A stretch of DNA of 64,000 bases from Ophioderma brevispina (lineage: Eukaryota > Echinodermata > Ophiuroidea > Amphilepidida > Ophiodermatidae), in contig JAMKCH010041312.1 in assembly GCA_023653785.1 (NCBI GenBank), forward strand, positions 1 to 64,000, written 5' to 3'. How positions within the stretch are numbered: position 1 is the stretch's first letter; every line of letters starts with the position of its first letter. A program made the translations under genes and the position numbers. Below the pieces are notes generated by a model that ran no database searches, had not been told where the DNA came from, and saw only the letters and a list, made by a program, of their open reading frames with translations. Shown here one piece after another: positions 1 to 11,278 of this stretch.

Positions 1-966
1 GTCCAAACGGATCGCCATCATCGACTTTTTGCTATACAAAGTGCAATTTTTCTGTCGGCAAGATGCGTAGCAAGTCATTGAACTCCGAATTCGGCAACCT
101 TTCCACGGCCTGCAGATTGGTCGTCACCGCTGTCAAATAATCCTCGAATATCTTCACGGCGTATTTTACCTGCCGTTTGGTATTAGCACTATCAGCTGCG
201 CAGAACTACGTAACTCGAAATTTGACTTTTTGAGATAAAGTTATTTCTGGGCAATTTGGGGGCGCTGCTTTCATTTCACAAAGTCTTATATGCCAGAAAT
301 GCTTCCTTTCTGAGATAGCACATCCTAACTCGGGTGCTTTTTACCATTTCGAAGGTATTTTTCTGGCAAAACTGTGTATCTCTTAGTTACGTGTCATTTT
401 CTCTCAAAATCGCCTTATTATTTCATGGCAAAACTACGTAACTCAGAGATACGTAGTTTTGCCATAAAAATATTCTATGAGTGCCGGTCTTTTGCTATAC
501 ATATTAATGGGACTACAGATGCTCAGATCAAACTAAAAAAGCGTAAGATCAAGCTAAAGATGTTTGTAAACAACACATATCAAGAATTATATTTCTTTTG
601 TAAAGTATATTTTGTGTTCAGCCATTGAAATATATAACATGTGTATTTTGCCATAGCTGCTTTTTCCTAAATTTTTATGGCAAAACTACGTAACTTGACA
701 AATTGTGTTGTAATTCTGAAATGGTTTAATCATTAACCCTCAAAATTGATGGATATACAGAAAATGATATGATAAATATATTAAATGTATTCAATTCAGC
801 TATTTTTTAATGTATAAGAAAATGCAAACAGGCAAACTTTAAAGGTAAATATCTCAAAAGGCCGATTTTTGAGATACGTAGTTTTGCCAGAGAAGGGCCG
901 TGCGTCTATGATTCATTTAAGACCTTCGTCATCTACAAGCTCAAAGCGTGGCTGTGATTCAGCCAT
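1..966 (-). pseudogene. Crypton/DUF3504-like gene fragment, interrupted
   Basis: Read on the minus strand, a start codon at 966 opens a short segment (MAESQPRFELVDDEG) that runs into a stop at 913-915. After an inserted foldback element, positions ~203 to 37 encode ADSANTKRQVKYAVKIFEDY followed by LTAV...ERLPNSEFNDLLRILP, then a TAG at about 35-37 and more plausible coding. The pattern of an acidic FELVxDEE-type start, the NTKRQxKYAVxxFxxYL helix and a DLLR segment matches the N-terminal part of DUF3504 proteins, domesticated or active Crypton-type tyrosine recombinase relatives common in marine invertebrates. The catalytic part would lie left of the window. The break may be a real intron (codon split G/CT would join DDE to ADSAN in phase, but the donor GTCTTA is weak) or a disruption by the repeat at 200-890. 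The in-frame TAG suggests decay or a consensus error. Confidence 0.5.
200..890. mobile_element. Foldback MITE family, ends gcaaaactacgtaactc
   Basis: The block opens with gcagaactacgtaactcg and closes with gagatacgtagttttgcc, which are inverted copies of one ~18-base terminus. Two further inverted copies meet back to back at 425-464 as an almost perfect palindrome, and further copies lie at about 365 and 678. This looks like two or more small non-autonomous elements inserted next to or within each other. It is AT-rich, has no coding potential, and sits inside the DUF3504-like reading frame or its intron. Confidence 0.65.
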
Positions 967-1409
967 TTCGTTGCCCTTGTTCGGTGTTGTTTGTACCGGC
1001 TTCTGGACCAGCACTGTGTGGTAAATGTGAAACAAAAATTCCCTAAAAGCGATCGTCTGCTTCACCAGGGAACAACAATCAGAAATGTGAACCCGGTGAG
1101 TTCGAGTTCGCGTTGTATTCATCTCTTACACCAGCTTCAATATGTACACTCATAATACGGATGGATAGTCTGTACGGCAGTCTCTATGCTGGGAAGAGGT
1201 GTCCCGGGCATAGTTCATAAATGAGATGCCCGCTCTCCCAGGGCATAGTTCATTTTGGTTCAATTCTTGAAGCTAGTTGAATTCATGCCTCCACTTTTAA
1301 CCAATCAGATGACAGGAATCTATTTATGAGGTATATAAACCAGGATATACCCATCATGCCAAACATAAGACACAAGCATAGTATCAACACTATTAGTTGA
1401 AGACCTTAC
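967..1409. other. Non-coding spacer
   Basis: A minus-strand open frame continues upstream of position 966 to 1122 but shows no recognisable protein. 1190-1250 holds two copies of gcatagttcat(aa/tt) within about 50 bases. The remainder holds nothing I recognise. Confidence 0.4.
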
Positions 1410-1569
1410 CATGATTCCCTCCATCATTTTTCTGTTTCTCAGCAGCTTCTTCAATTCCCTTGATTTTGGCCTGGAGACTTTCTCGCATGATGCCAAATGC
1501 TCCTTGGATGTCTCCAGCTTTTTCCAGCAGGAAGGCCACAGCATCAGATATGTTGTGCCGTCTTACAAT
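1410..1569 (-). CDS. VPS8: VPS8-like exon (CORVET subunit), 3'-most in window
   Basis: The exon reads IVRRHNISDAVAFLLEKAGD then IQGAFGIMRESLQAKIKGIEEAAEKQKNDGGNH. It is bounded by an acceptor tttatgtag and a donor G/GTAAGG, starts in phase 0 and ends with one spare base. The motif of a helical repeat with D-A-x-x-F/Y-L-L-E-K-x-G-D-x-x-G-A-F is what I know from VPS8, the large CORVET subunit that tethers Rab5-positive early endosomes. This segment belongs to the alpha-solenoid part of the protein; the N-terminal beta-propeller and the C-terminal RING finger are not in the window. Assignment rests on family memory, so another HOPS/CORVET solenoid protein remains possible. Confidence 0.7.
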
Positions 1570-1638
1570 CTACATAAAGATACATAAAGTTCAACAAAAA
1601 TCACAAGGGAGAAGAGGAGAGCACAGAGGGCGTATTGA

Positions 1639-1895
1639 GTCAATCCCACAATGCACCAGTTTTGGGAAATTTCACCTCAATAGGGTCATGTGATCCAACA
1701 AAAATCTTAACATGTAAAAACCCTGACTTTTACGCTCATTTTAGCCCACAAAGCATTAGTACTTAGGGAATTTTTTGCATGATCATGAAATGTCTTGAGG
1801 TTCTTAAACTTTTGGAACACTTTTTGCCCTAAGTACTGACATGTGTTTAGTACACTACAGTATAGGCACATTGCTATGCATTATGGGATTGATAC
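1639..1895. repeat. Short foldback element in VPS8 intron
   Basis: gagtcaatcccacaatgcac at 1638-1655 is matched in inverse orientation by tgcattatgggattgata at 1877-1894. The ~255-base interval has no coding potential, as expected of a small terminal-inverted-repeat element. Confidence 0.5.
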
Positions 1896-1989
1896 AAAAC
1901 ACTGTCTGAGGAGAGCACAAGCCTCAACTGAAACTCCTGCGGAGTACAATTTATAGCTTTCTTAATTCCTAACAAAAAAATGCATTGTG

Positions 1990-2490
1990 TTAAAACAATA
2001 ACAGCACATTTTTTCTAAGAACACCCACCAATTTTAAAAAAATTGAGATTTTGCACAGTTGCATTGGTAACTGGCTAGTAAACTATACCTGTGAATGGTA
2101 AAGCTCGAGAATTTTGTAATTAGGAAAATTAATATTGGAGATCCCGATAATAATTCAACGGCTGCTGGAAAAGGCCTTCCAATATGAAATAGCCAGGAAA
2201 TAGCACCATGTACGTGTATACGCTCATCCATTAGTTGTTCCGTTGGTTCAGGCAAGTCAAGTTAGAGGTGGCACTATTTTCACTATGGACGAACAGAAAA
2301 TTGGCGTTTCCAGTTCCGCCAATTACAATGGGGGGGGGTCCCAATTCTAGTTACAAAAAAATCACTTCTTTTATGAAAAATATGCACTTGAGCATTAACA
2401 TTCACAGGTATAGCCTACTAGACAATTACCAACACAATTGTGTAAAAATCTCAAATTTTGACAAATGTGCTGTTATTGCTTTAATTTCTC
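1990..2490. mobile_element. Long-TIR non-autonomous element, copy 1
   Basis: Left end aacaataacagcacattttt and right end aatgtgctgttattgcttta are inverted repeats. The pairing extends inward through ttgagattttgcacag and its inverse ctcaaatttt. A second copy of the family lies at 10738-11278, with its interior in the opposite orientation; shared interior blocks include the taatggatgag and cagcagctgctgaaa-like segments. No transposase is visible. Confidence 0.65.
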
Positions 2491-2880
2491 CTAGGAAATC
2501 ACCAAGAGAGTGATTTTCAGCTTCCCTTCGATTTTCACAATTCAAACCCTAGTGGGAAAAAGTCAATCCTATATTATGATTGCAGAGTATCTTATACTCA
2601 GTGGAGTTAGCACAGAAGTAAGCCCAACATGGTAGAAGTCATGCTCTCTCCAAACAAACCCTACTTTTTAAAGATTTTTCACAATTTTCTTCTTGTTTTT
2701 GAAAATGCCCCTAGATCTCTTTTTCAGATCTTAACAAGTACACTTGAAACTCATTAAAATTAATATATTTTACACATCTTTATATTTGTGCTTTTATTTT
2801 GATTTGCAAAATTCACAAAAATAAAATGACTGCAAAAAAAAACAGCTCATAACATTTGAAAGCGGAGTATTTTCTCTCAC

Positions 2881-3086
2881 CTGTAATGTCTCCTCCAGTC
2901 TGTATCCATCCACATTCATAAGGTATCGCAGAACAGCGCCCTCATTGTACTGACACATCAAGTCGATATACTTCTCATGTATGACGGGATCTGGTTGTGA
3001 CTGCTCCTTAGGATAGAGGGGGGCGCTCCCGAGTCGTGATAGTCAAATACCCCTTGGAGGAAGTCAAACTGAAGCCTTGGCTGACC
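2881..3086 (-). CDS. VPS8: VPS8-like exon with one frameshift
   Basis: Acceptor attccag and donor CAG/GTGAGA bound a 206-base exon. It begins GQPRLQFDFLQGVFDYHDSG and ends VIHEKYIDLMCQYNEGAVLR then YLMNVDGYRLEETLQ, which joins in phase 0 to IVRRHNISD of the next exon. The two halves are in different frames: the shift falls in the run ggggggcgctccc near 3018-3030. An exon of 207 bases would be phase 0 at both ends, so exactly one base seems to be missing. A homopolymer consensus error is the likely cause. The YRLEETLQ-IVRRHNI junction is a helix of the VPS8 solenoid. Confidence 0.7.
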
Positions 3087-4868
3087 CTGGAATTACAACA
3101 TGATATAATGTTCCAAAAACTCCCTCTATAACTTTGCTACATGTGGTCAAGAATAAATCCATAGTTCTATAGCAGCTGTACGTTCTTCGCACTTGTTCTA
3201 ATGTGCTACTGCCCGTATTTTTTATCACATTCAGGAGCCCTCACAAGACAATTTTGGAAGAACCACTTCCTAACATGGTTGCTTCCTTATCACTGTATCT
3301 AAGGCGCGAAAAAACCCATTTTTTTTACGGGCCCGACTGACCCAGATGTTGCGTTTTTGGAAGATTTTACCACTTTCTGTTTAATTAGGATCATGTGGAT
3401 TGTAATATAATTTTGTCAATTTTATCAATTTTAGCTAATTTTTTTTTTTTTCAAAAAAGGTTTTTAAATTTATTAAAAATTGTCCACTTTTTCAACTAAC
3501 TTTGGGGAATTCCTGTAACTTTACCCTCACTTTCAAGCTATTCCCTGCTAATTTCCATGCATTTCTAGTGCACATTCACACCATGCACGGAGATGCATTT
3601 TGGGGGACAACTACGGCTTGTTCATGTTTTCTGGTGATTTGTAATAATTCACCATCAACACGTCATGGCAGCCTTTGAATTGAATGTTTCTGAGTAAATA
3701 TAGTAAGTCTTTATTCTTCGAACAATAATCTCTTTCAATGCAAGATTGTGACTACTGAGTTGAAATATATGATCAGTGATTCAGAGGTACATTTGAAATT
3801 GTATGTACATTAAAAAAAACTCAATAATAGATGGCCTTGAAATTTAAAGGAGATCATCACGCTACTCTTGTTCTTATGTTCTCGCTGAGATGATGGAGCG
3901 CCAATGTTGGCAACAAATAAAACAGGTGTGTGATGGAATGTTTAGCCGGTTTCAGCATTATATGAGTGTCTCACAAAATGTCACTGTATCTAGTTTTTAA
4001 AAAGCGGGACTAAATATCAACCGAAACGCTATTCAGCATGTAATTGCTCGAGTAGAGCAGCGCCATTCATATTAGAGTCCCTCATTGGCCACATGCTATA
4101 CAATCACTTGAAAATTCCCCGCGTAAAATCAATTGAAATCTTCAATGCGTACCTTGGAATGACACTATTTTGTCATATCTGGCCAGCTAGAACGGTGATT
4201 GGGACCGGTTGGACTTCAAATGACTCTACTCTGTATCTTTATTGGGATAACCTTGGTAAAATCTTTACAATTCCGAATTCAGAAGAGCTCTCGTTATTTG
4301 TATTGAGGAGGTTAAAACTTGTTAGATAGTTTTTTTTTCTTTTTTTTAATATAATCACTGATATGTGCTCGATTCAAAGCATACCATAGAGGAATATATA
4401 CTTAGTACCTCTATGGGCATAAACCTATGAGACAATGTTAATTCTCAAGTAATACCTTTGTTTTGACAATCGTCATGATACAAACTATAGACATGACGAA
4501 GCAATGGCCGCGAGATGCCGAAACGTCACTATGGCCGCGAGATTATTGCAAACATGGATGCGCCCAGACAGTTTCCTCGATTTCATTTTTAGTCTTCTAA
4601 TTAGCTAATTAATTTATTCCAATATCATAATAATGATAATCGTTTCAACATCAATTTATCACCTATGTAAACTAAAAATTAGTGTTATGTCCCTTTAATA
4701 ATTTATGGATGAATGAAGAGGGAGGTTAGAATACATAGTCCTGTACTGTCTTTTTAAAACTGAGTTGACATTTCTTTCATCCTCTATAGTCCCGCTTTAT
4801 ACACATTACTGGACTGTCAGAGAAGAGGTCACTTGGCATTGCTTTCAATTGAGGTTTTTGTACAGGAA
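3087..4868. other. VPS8 intron, partly a possible MITE
   Basis: No exon was recognised. The interval from about 3848 (tttaaaggagatcatcac) to 4703 (gttatgtccctttaataa) is loosely bounded by inverted, TTTAAAGG-type ends and could be another TTAA-flanked element, but the match is short. An open frame at 4093-4329 has no recognisable protein. Confidence 0.3.
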
Positions 4869-4871
4869 GTC

Positions 4872-4965
4872 ATGTGAATCGTTAGAGATGAAACAATTCT
4901 AAAAATGCAAGTTTGTGAATTAGTACTGTTAATTTAGCCATGTTTCATCTCTAAACGATTCACAT
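4872..4965. repeat. 94-base foldback hairpin
   Basis: atgtgaatcgttagagatga at 4872-4891 pairs with tcatctctaaacgattcaca at 4945-4964 with a single-base bulge; the loop is about 48 bases. It may be the tip of a tiny MITE; no function is implied. Confidence 0.5.
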
Positions 4966-5176
4966 CAGTAAACCATGTAACAAAAACCAATGATCCATTT
5001 GAAGCAATGAATTGTGGGAAGCTACGGATATCTTCTTCTTTCTGGCTGTATTGTTTGGCCCATGGTGATCTGGCGATTATTATTTTCCCCAAAGTGGAGC
5101 TGGGGAAAACGAAATGTCTGAAGATCATTAAGGGGTTATAAATCGAAAAAGAGAATTCTATATGAAAAAAAGCACA

Positions 5177-5976
5177 TTAAAGGAGCCATTTTTGTGATCC
5201 ACAACTCATCCCTCTGACTTAACTTACCGACCTAAAACAAAGTCTAGATTTTTACATCTGAGCTGTTAGCCTTAGTCAATCATTGTGCCTAATATCTTAC
5301 GTGCAAATTCGGTCGTATCTGTAATCCAATTCACATTTGTATTTTTCTTCTGTCTGGCCGTAAACGGACGAATTAAGCACGGGTCAGATCAGGTTTTCCC
5401 CTTTTAGAGGGCTTGCTACTGGACCTGGTAACCAGTACTACCTGTACCAGGCCGATTTGTCGCGGCTCAAAACCCGCACCCCCCATCGGTTTTCTAAGGA
5501 ATCTGATGCGGAGGGTAGCTGGTTTCCCCCTGGGAAATGAAAAGAAGATCTAATCTACTACTACAAGGGTGTCCAGCTCTGGGAAATCTATGCGCGGCCA
5601 TCCAGCCCACGCTGCCATGCACAGTGGGTGTGGTGCCCAAAAGCCTAGGCCCACCGCTGAGAACTGTGGATTGGCATCAGAAAGGGCAATCCGGTCAATT
5701 ATCTTTTTGGCTCCAATAACTCCTCACACGCAGTATTGCTCTGAATGTGAGATGAATCTGGCCACCAGTGTTTACGGGGACAAAACCAAAATTTAAAACT
5801 TTGGGTTAAACTAACTAACTTACATTGGCCTAATTGACCGTGGGATACAAGCAATTGAGCTCATAACATACAACCGCAAAATCAGAATCAACTAAATTTT
5901 GTGCATAAGCTTATCTCAGTATATCTATGAACATAAGGAAACAGAAGGTGCTGGAAATCACGAAATGTACCTTTAA
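5177..5976. mobile_element. TTAA-bounded MITE family A with nested repeat
   Basis: The termini are TTAAAGGagCCATTTTTGTG and CACGAAATGTACCTTTAA, inverted repeats ending in TTAA, the target site used by piggyBac-type transposases. The arms match the copies at 16848-17168 and 42186-42527. This copy is longer because about 5390-5815 is occupied by an unrelated repeat (agcacgggtcagatc... to aacactttgggttaaac-like), whose end is shared with 9655-9745. Confidence 0.7.
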
Positions 5977-6115
5977 ACCACACATGCATCAGGTCTCTTC
6001 AGTACACCATTGGGTTGATAGACAGAGGATAAGTGGGACAGAGATGGTGGGTGGATTAACATGATAAATGGATTAAATCAGTTTCCTGTTGTGAAAAGTA
6101 CTTACATTAACATAC

Positions 6116-6189
6116 TCTAACGTTGCGGACAATTTCCGTTAGTGAATGGGCAAACACCTTCAACACCAGCTGAGCTGTTTCTTTCCTTG
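6116..6189 (-). CDS. VPS8: Putative VPS8-like exon, 5'-most in window
   Basis: Acceptor ttgacag and donor AGA/GTATGT bound a 74-base exon reading RKETAQLVLKVFAHSLTEIV then RNVR. It ends in phase 0 and joins directly to GQPRLQFDFLQG of the exon at 2881-3086, giving a continuous amphipathic helix, as expected of a solenoid protein. The acceptor is the less certain boundary because the open frame continues upstream. A LINE lies immediately upstream in the next intron. Confidence 0.5.
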
Positions 6190-6199
6190 CTGTCAATTG

Positions 6200-9110
6200 A
6201 TTCAGGTTCATGTTAATACTATATAATACAGATTTATAAAGCCGCCTTTCCAAAGTAAGACCAAAGCGCTGTACATAATGAACATACAAATACAGCAGGT
6301 ATCACAATACAATGTATACATATACAATATAAACACCAAATTAATTAATAACAAATTACTAAAAATATTAATCCTTAGGGGAAAGGTATGTTTTTAAAAC
6401 CTTCTTAAAAGATTGTCCATTTGGGATTTTAAAAATTTTTTTGGGAAGATTGGTCCATAATCTAGGACCAAGAACATTAAATGACCTGTCACCAAAAAGA
6501 TTTGCCCGTCTTGGGAATGGCCAGACGAGTGTTGTCCTGTCGTAATCTAAGCCCAGGACGGCACAACTAATATCTATGAATGAGATTATTCAAGTAATTG
6601 GGTGACAAGCCATGGTAAACACTTGTGGTTAGCACATGCACACGATCTTAATCCAATTCTCTGCTGGACCTGCAGGTAACCAATGCAATTCGCGAATAAG
6701 CGGGGATACACTATTACGTCTCCCGACCTGGTATATTAGAGCGCTGCGCGATTTTGTAGTTTCTGAAGACGCTTCACATCAGAGAGGGACACACAACCCG
6801 CTAGCAAAGAATTACCATGCATAGGCCAGCCGAGAAAGGATCAAAGATCTCACTGCATGTGCACAAGTAGAACGGTCAATATAACGACGGATTCTATTAA
6901 GATTAATCAATGGAATTACACTTTTGGCATAATAGCATAACATGGTCTTTCCATTTCCTAGGTAATTGACTATCAAACATAATACCCCCATTTTTAAATA
7001 GAACAGACGGAGTTTCCACAGATCCACCGATTTTAAACTGAGGCAGATCTAGCATTTGCATGCTGGGAGACGACAACCAGAGACCCAAATTTTTACTAGA
7101 ACAGACGGAGTTCTCACAGATCTACCGATTTTTAAACTGAGGCATATATAGCATTTTCATGCCCTGGTAGACGAACCAGGAATAACTCAGTCTTAGAGAC
7201 ATTAAGCTTTAACTTATTAACACTCATCCTGATCTAATTTCCTGCAATGCAGTTGGAGTCTTAAGTTTAGCAGAAGCCATAGCTCCTCATTGTAGGGTCA
7301 AACCCAATCAAATTGCGTATCATCTTCATCTGCATATACATGATATGCAACCTGAAAACGTTCGATGATATCGTTACCGGTTTGAATATTGCGGTAAAAA
7401 TTTGGGACCTGGCTAGTCTGTGATGCCCTGGGGAACACCATATGCTATGTTGTTCAATTAGAATAAATCACCAAGAATACAAACTCTATTTTTACGATCA
7501 CTGAGGTAGCTAGCCCACCAATCTCTTGCCAGAACCAGTGATACCAAATTCCTCGCATTCACTCGATGAGAATTGTGTATATCTATCGTGTCACAAGCAG
7601 AGGAAAGGTCCAAAGAACGAGCATAACGCTCTTACCATGTCAAGTTATTTATAATATTGTTTTACACTCTAGAAGAGCTGTTTCAGTGCTACGAGAAGCC
7701 TTATAAGCAGACTGAAACATTTCTGTAAGAGTATTATTTTGAAGATGACTATTAAAGCGAGAAATTGTGGGTATTCAATTATTTTACCTAACGTAGGAAG
7801 ATTAGACACAGGCGGTAATTTAAATAAATCCGGATTTAAAGTAGGTTTCTTAATCAATGAGAGACAACCGCTTGTGCGAAGAATCAAAGGAAATGTGCCG
7901 GCCCTAAAAGAGTTGTTGATAATTGATGTGATACCGGGCACCAGAGTTTTGTACAAGATTTCAATAACCATGTTGGGATGGGATCAAGAGGACTGTTTTG
8001 TTAGGAAGGGTAGAGAGATTTTCTAACTCCTCCTCTTGAAACAGATGAAAAACACTTCTCTCTTGAACATGTTACCAGCTTCACTACCCCAAATTTCACC
8101 ACATAGCGCTAGTTGAATGAGGAATCAAGTGGAAAATAAACCTTGTATTGGGACAGCACGCTCATAAGACTTACCACTATCATCTAAGCTCCACTCTGAT
8201 GTTGCACCACTTTATTACTGAAGTATTGAGCAAATTGATTAAACGAGTGCAAACTTGGTAGTACATGCTGGTAATTTATTGCAACAAGAGAATTTAAAAG
8301 TGAAGTTAGAACAACGGTACATATTCTTTGCACTGGCATTAGTTAAGGTATCGTCAAAATAACTGGTCTTACGATCATCAATCAATATGTTAACATTAGT
8401 GTTTTGATGAAGAGAAATTGATCACGATCAACACTAGAGTGGAGTTTTCTCCATATGCGCTCGAGCCTCTGCGTTCGCGTCGTGCATCTCTAACATCATC
8501 CGAATACCCAGTTATGGTTTCTGATGAGCTTATGAGAGCAGCTTTTTCAGGACAGTGGACTCTTCCAGAACCCCCGAATAGAGTGTTATAAAGTTCTGCC
8601 TGCCTGTTAGGATCATCCGTAGAAAGAATACATTGAATTGCCTTGTCAAGATCGGATTTCCAAAGTGACATACCAAGTCTTTATATACCTAGAACAAGTG
8701 AACCCACAAAACAATCCTCCTCCCAGGACGAGGGTTTTAACCTATGATTTGACATGGATCATATGATGGTCAGATCCATATCTAATGGGGACACGATGCA
8801 GGAAGGCCTGAGCGCAAAGAAGATTATCCTCCGGACGGACATAGAACATGATGCAAGACGTTATTGCCACATTTATGGTTGGACCAATAATGTTATTGCT
8901 TCAAACCATTTTATGAAGTGATTTCAAATACTGGGTGACATCGTATTTAGTTGGTTTATTCAAATGAACATTTATATCACCCATTAGAAGGGGTTTACCA
9001 GGAAGAGTAGACAAAACACCAAGAATTCATCAAAACTCTTCATAAATTGAGGGAAGGTTACACCATTCTCCTAGTGGGCAGAGGGACGAAGATTGCAATT
9101 AAAACAGATT
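6200..9110 (-). mobile_element. Decayed CR1/L2-type LINE
   Basis: Read on the minus strand, in order: an endonuclease segment near 8990-8950 (GKPLLMGDINVHLNKP) and near 8775-8755 (GSDHHMIHV, the SDH motif); a linker at 8671-8396; reverse transcriptase block 1 at 7971-7700 (GTFPLILRTSG, LIKKPTLNPD, PPVSNLPTLGKIIE); the catalytic region near 7345-7310, reading VYADEDDTQ where YADDTQ is expected, i.e. with three extra bases; and the thumb at 7027-6640 (NRIRRYIDRSTC, RSLILSRLAYA, RLQKLQNRAA, ending ELHWLPAG in a shifted frame). Many frameshifts and stops make it inactive. 6230-6600 looks like its 3' tail. It lies inside or beside the VPS8-like gene. Confidence 0.85.
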
Positions 9111-9139
9111 TTTTATATAAAAAAAAGCATCAGGTATAA

Positions 9140-9745
9140 CTATTTTAAAAGTACAAGGTAAAACCATTTATACCAATGGTGTGGGTGGGTGAAGTTTAAA
9201 GAATATGGAGGGTTGTTACGTGGGAGAAGGTTTCCTTTGGGGATGGAGGGGATGCGTGTACAAGATTGTGTGAGATCAGTGATTGCTGTATGGGGGGAGA
9301 CATGGGGACGATGTGAGGGTGAGATGGGGATTTGAGAGGAAGAGTAGAGCAATGATGAGAGCAATGATGTTGGGTGAAATTGGATGGATAGGAAGAGAAT
9401 GAGGTTTATGCAGATGTTGGGTTGGAAGAGGCGGCTGACCGATGGCTGAGGCGAATGGTGTAAGATGGGATGGGTAAGTGCTGGGGAGGATGAGGAGCAT
9501 TTTAAAAAGGGCTTTTGAGTTCGAGGTGGGTGGTTTGAGGAAGAGCGGGTCGACCAAAGGGACATGGAGGAAGCAAGTGGAGAGGAGAGTAGGAGGGTTG
9601 CGGTGAGGATGGGGATGCATTGAATCGGGTGAAGTGGAAGGAGGGAGTAAGGTTGAGTGCTCGAATGTGAGGTGAATCAGGCCACCCCCGATGACGGGAT
9701 AAAACCGGATTTAAACTTTGGTTTTACTACTACTACCAAGAAAGG
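9140..9745. repeat. Purine-rich tract and dispersed repeat end
   Basis: 9160-9650 is strongly purine-biased on the plus strand (gggtgggtg, gaggatgaggag and similar), which creates stop-free minus frames without a real protein. 9655-9745 (gaatgtgaggtgaatcaggc... aaccggatttaaactttgg) is a diverged copy of the repeat end at about 5740-5810. Confidence 0.5.
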
Positions 9746-10104
9746 AAAGATTAACTGAGCAAACTTTCTCCAGCTTCATGCCTTGTAGAACACCAAACAA
9801 AAAGGAAATCTTTAAAAGCCAGTGGTCTGTTCTGCCAGCTCAGGGTAGATGACAAATTTGCGTGCGTTAAATATTTATTGCGCACATGGAATGTACCAAA
9901 AGCTGCAAGGTAATTCCATCTTGAAATCCATGATGGATATAAAGATGAAGTTTTATTATGAAAGTACTGCGATATCTTACAAACTTATATGCTAAATAGG
10001 GTGCCACACTGGCAACAACGCATAACACACACCACACGAAAACGTGCACACAGAGATCATTCCTTGTCACTGCCAGCGTGACAGATTTCTGCAGCTTTCA
10101 TGGT

Positions 10105-10621
10105 TTAAAGAGACACTGGCACATTTGAAAAATAGTGCGCCCTCAAGATTTTTCAAAATCGATATTTTTGCATGGTTGTAAGGATTTTGATTAAAAAAGC
10201 CCTCACCCGAAATGATTAAAACCAAATCCAGCTTCTATGGGTAACAGAAGATTTTTAATGTAACGTCGCCGGCGACGTTAAATTCAGCAGACGAAGAAAA
10301 TGGCGTTAAACACAAAACACGCACGCCGTATGAATGTTCCCACGCTATGCACACTGTTTGAACGGTCTATAACCTTTGCGGTTTTAATATCTGTGCGTAC
10401 GAGTCAAAAATATTCATGTAATATACACATTGTTGATTAAGTATGGAAAACTTAAACGTGGCCACAAATTACCTGAGGTCTTATCCTATATCAATATCCC
10501 TATCTGTTTTGGGGACTTTATTTTAGGTGTAAAATCTATCTCGTCGCAATGGCTAGACTATTCATTTGAGAGCAAATTGAAGAAATTCATATTTTGTGAA
10601 AATGTGCCAGTGCCGCTTTAA
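10105..10621. mobile_element. TTAA-bounded MITE family B
   Basis: Left end TTAAAGAGACACTGGCACATTT-type (10105 on) and right end AAATGTGCCAGTGCCGCTTTAA-type (to 10621) are inverted repeats differing at a few bases, both finishing in TTAA. The 517-base body has no transposase, and the open frame at 10430-10621 runs into the terminal repeat and is spurious. TTAA ends again suggest mobilisation by a piggyBac-type enzyme. Confidence 0.75.
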
Positions 10622-10737
10622 GATGGGAAAAGCTCTATTCATGAATGAATGAATAAAGCACCCCCCCACCCGAACTGGTATGTCTTCCAACTCTTCTGAT
10701 CAGATGGGACTCGACTTATCAGAGTGCCCCTTAAAAG

Positions 10738-11278
10738 AAGAACAGCACATTTTTTAAGAGTGCATTCAGTTTCAAAATTTGAGATTTTGCACGGTTGTGG
10801 TGAATTGTTAGTGAACTAAAATGCGAAGGAAATTGCCAAAAAATGTGCAATTTTCAGTAATAAGCTATTTTGTAAATAGAATCGGCATCCCCGATTGTAA
10901 TTTACAGCGGAAATAGAAAATGCCACTTTGTGGTCCATCCATTGGAAATTAGTGGTCACCCTCACAAAGACCTCTAACTTGAATTGCTGAACATCGAACA
11001 ACTAATGGATGAGGCGTAGACAAGTACTGCGCTATTTCCTGGACTATATCATATTGAAGGACCTTTCCAGCAGCTGCTGAAATTGTTATAGGAAGATCTC
11101 CGATATTAATCATTCTAATTACAAAATTCTTACTTTGCGATACAGCATGTTCAAGCTTTACCATCAATGGTTTAGTTTAATAGCCCCAATGTGTCATAAA
11201 TGCAAACTGTGAATTTCGATCTCAACATTTTGAAAAATTGGGGGTGCTCTTCAAAAATATACTGTTATTGCTTTAAGA
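10738..11278. mobile_element. Long-TIR non-autonomous element, copy 2
   Basis: Left end gaacagcacattttttaag and right end tactgttattgctttaag are inverted, and interior segments match the copy at 1990-2490 in reverse order (for example caactaatggatgagg here against ctcatccattagttg there). No coding sequence is seen. Confidence 0.65.

Noticed and set aside
4934..5128. Minus frame reading SFPQFIASNGSLVFVTWF
   Set aside because: No family recognised, no convincing donor, and its 5' part overlaps a foldback arm.
9140..9620. 141- and 114-residue minus frames
   Set aside because: Purine-biased tract without stops; overlapping frames, no domain.
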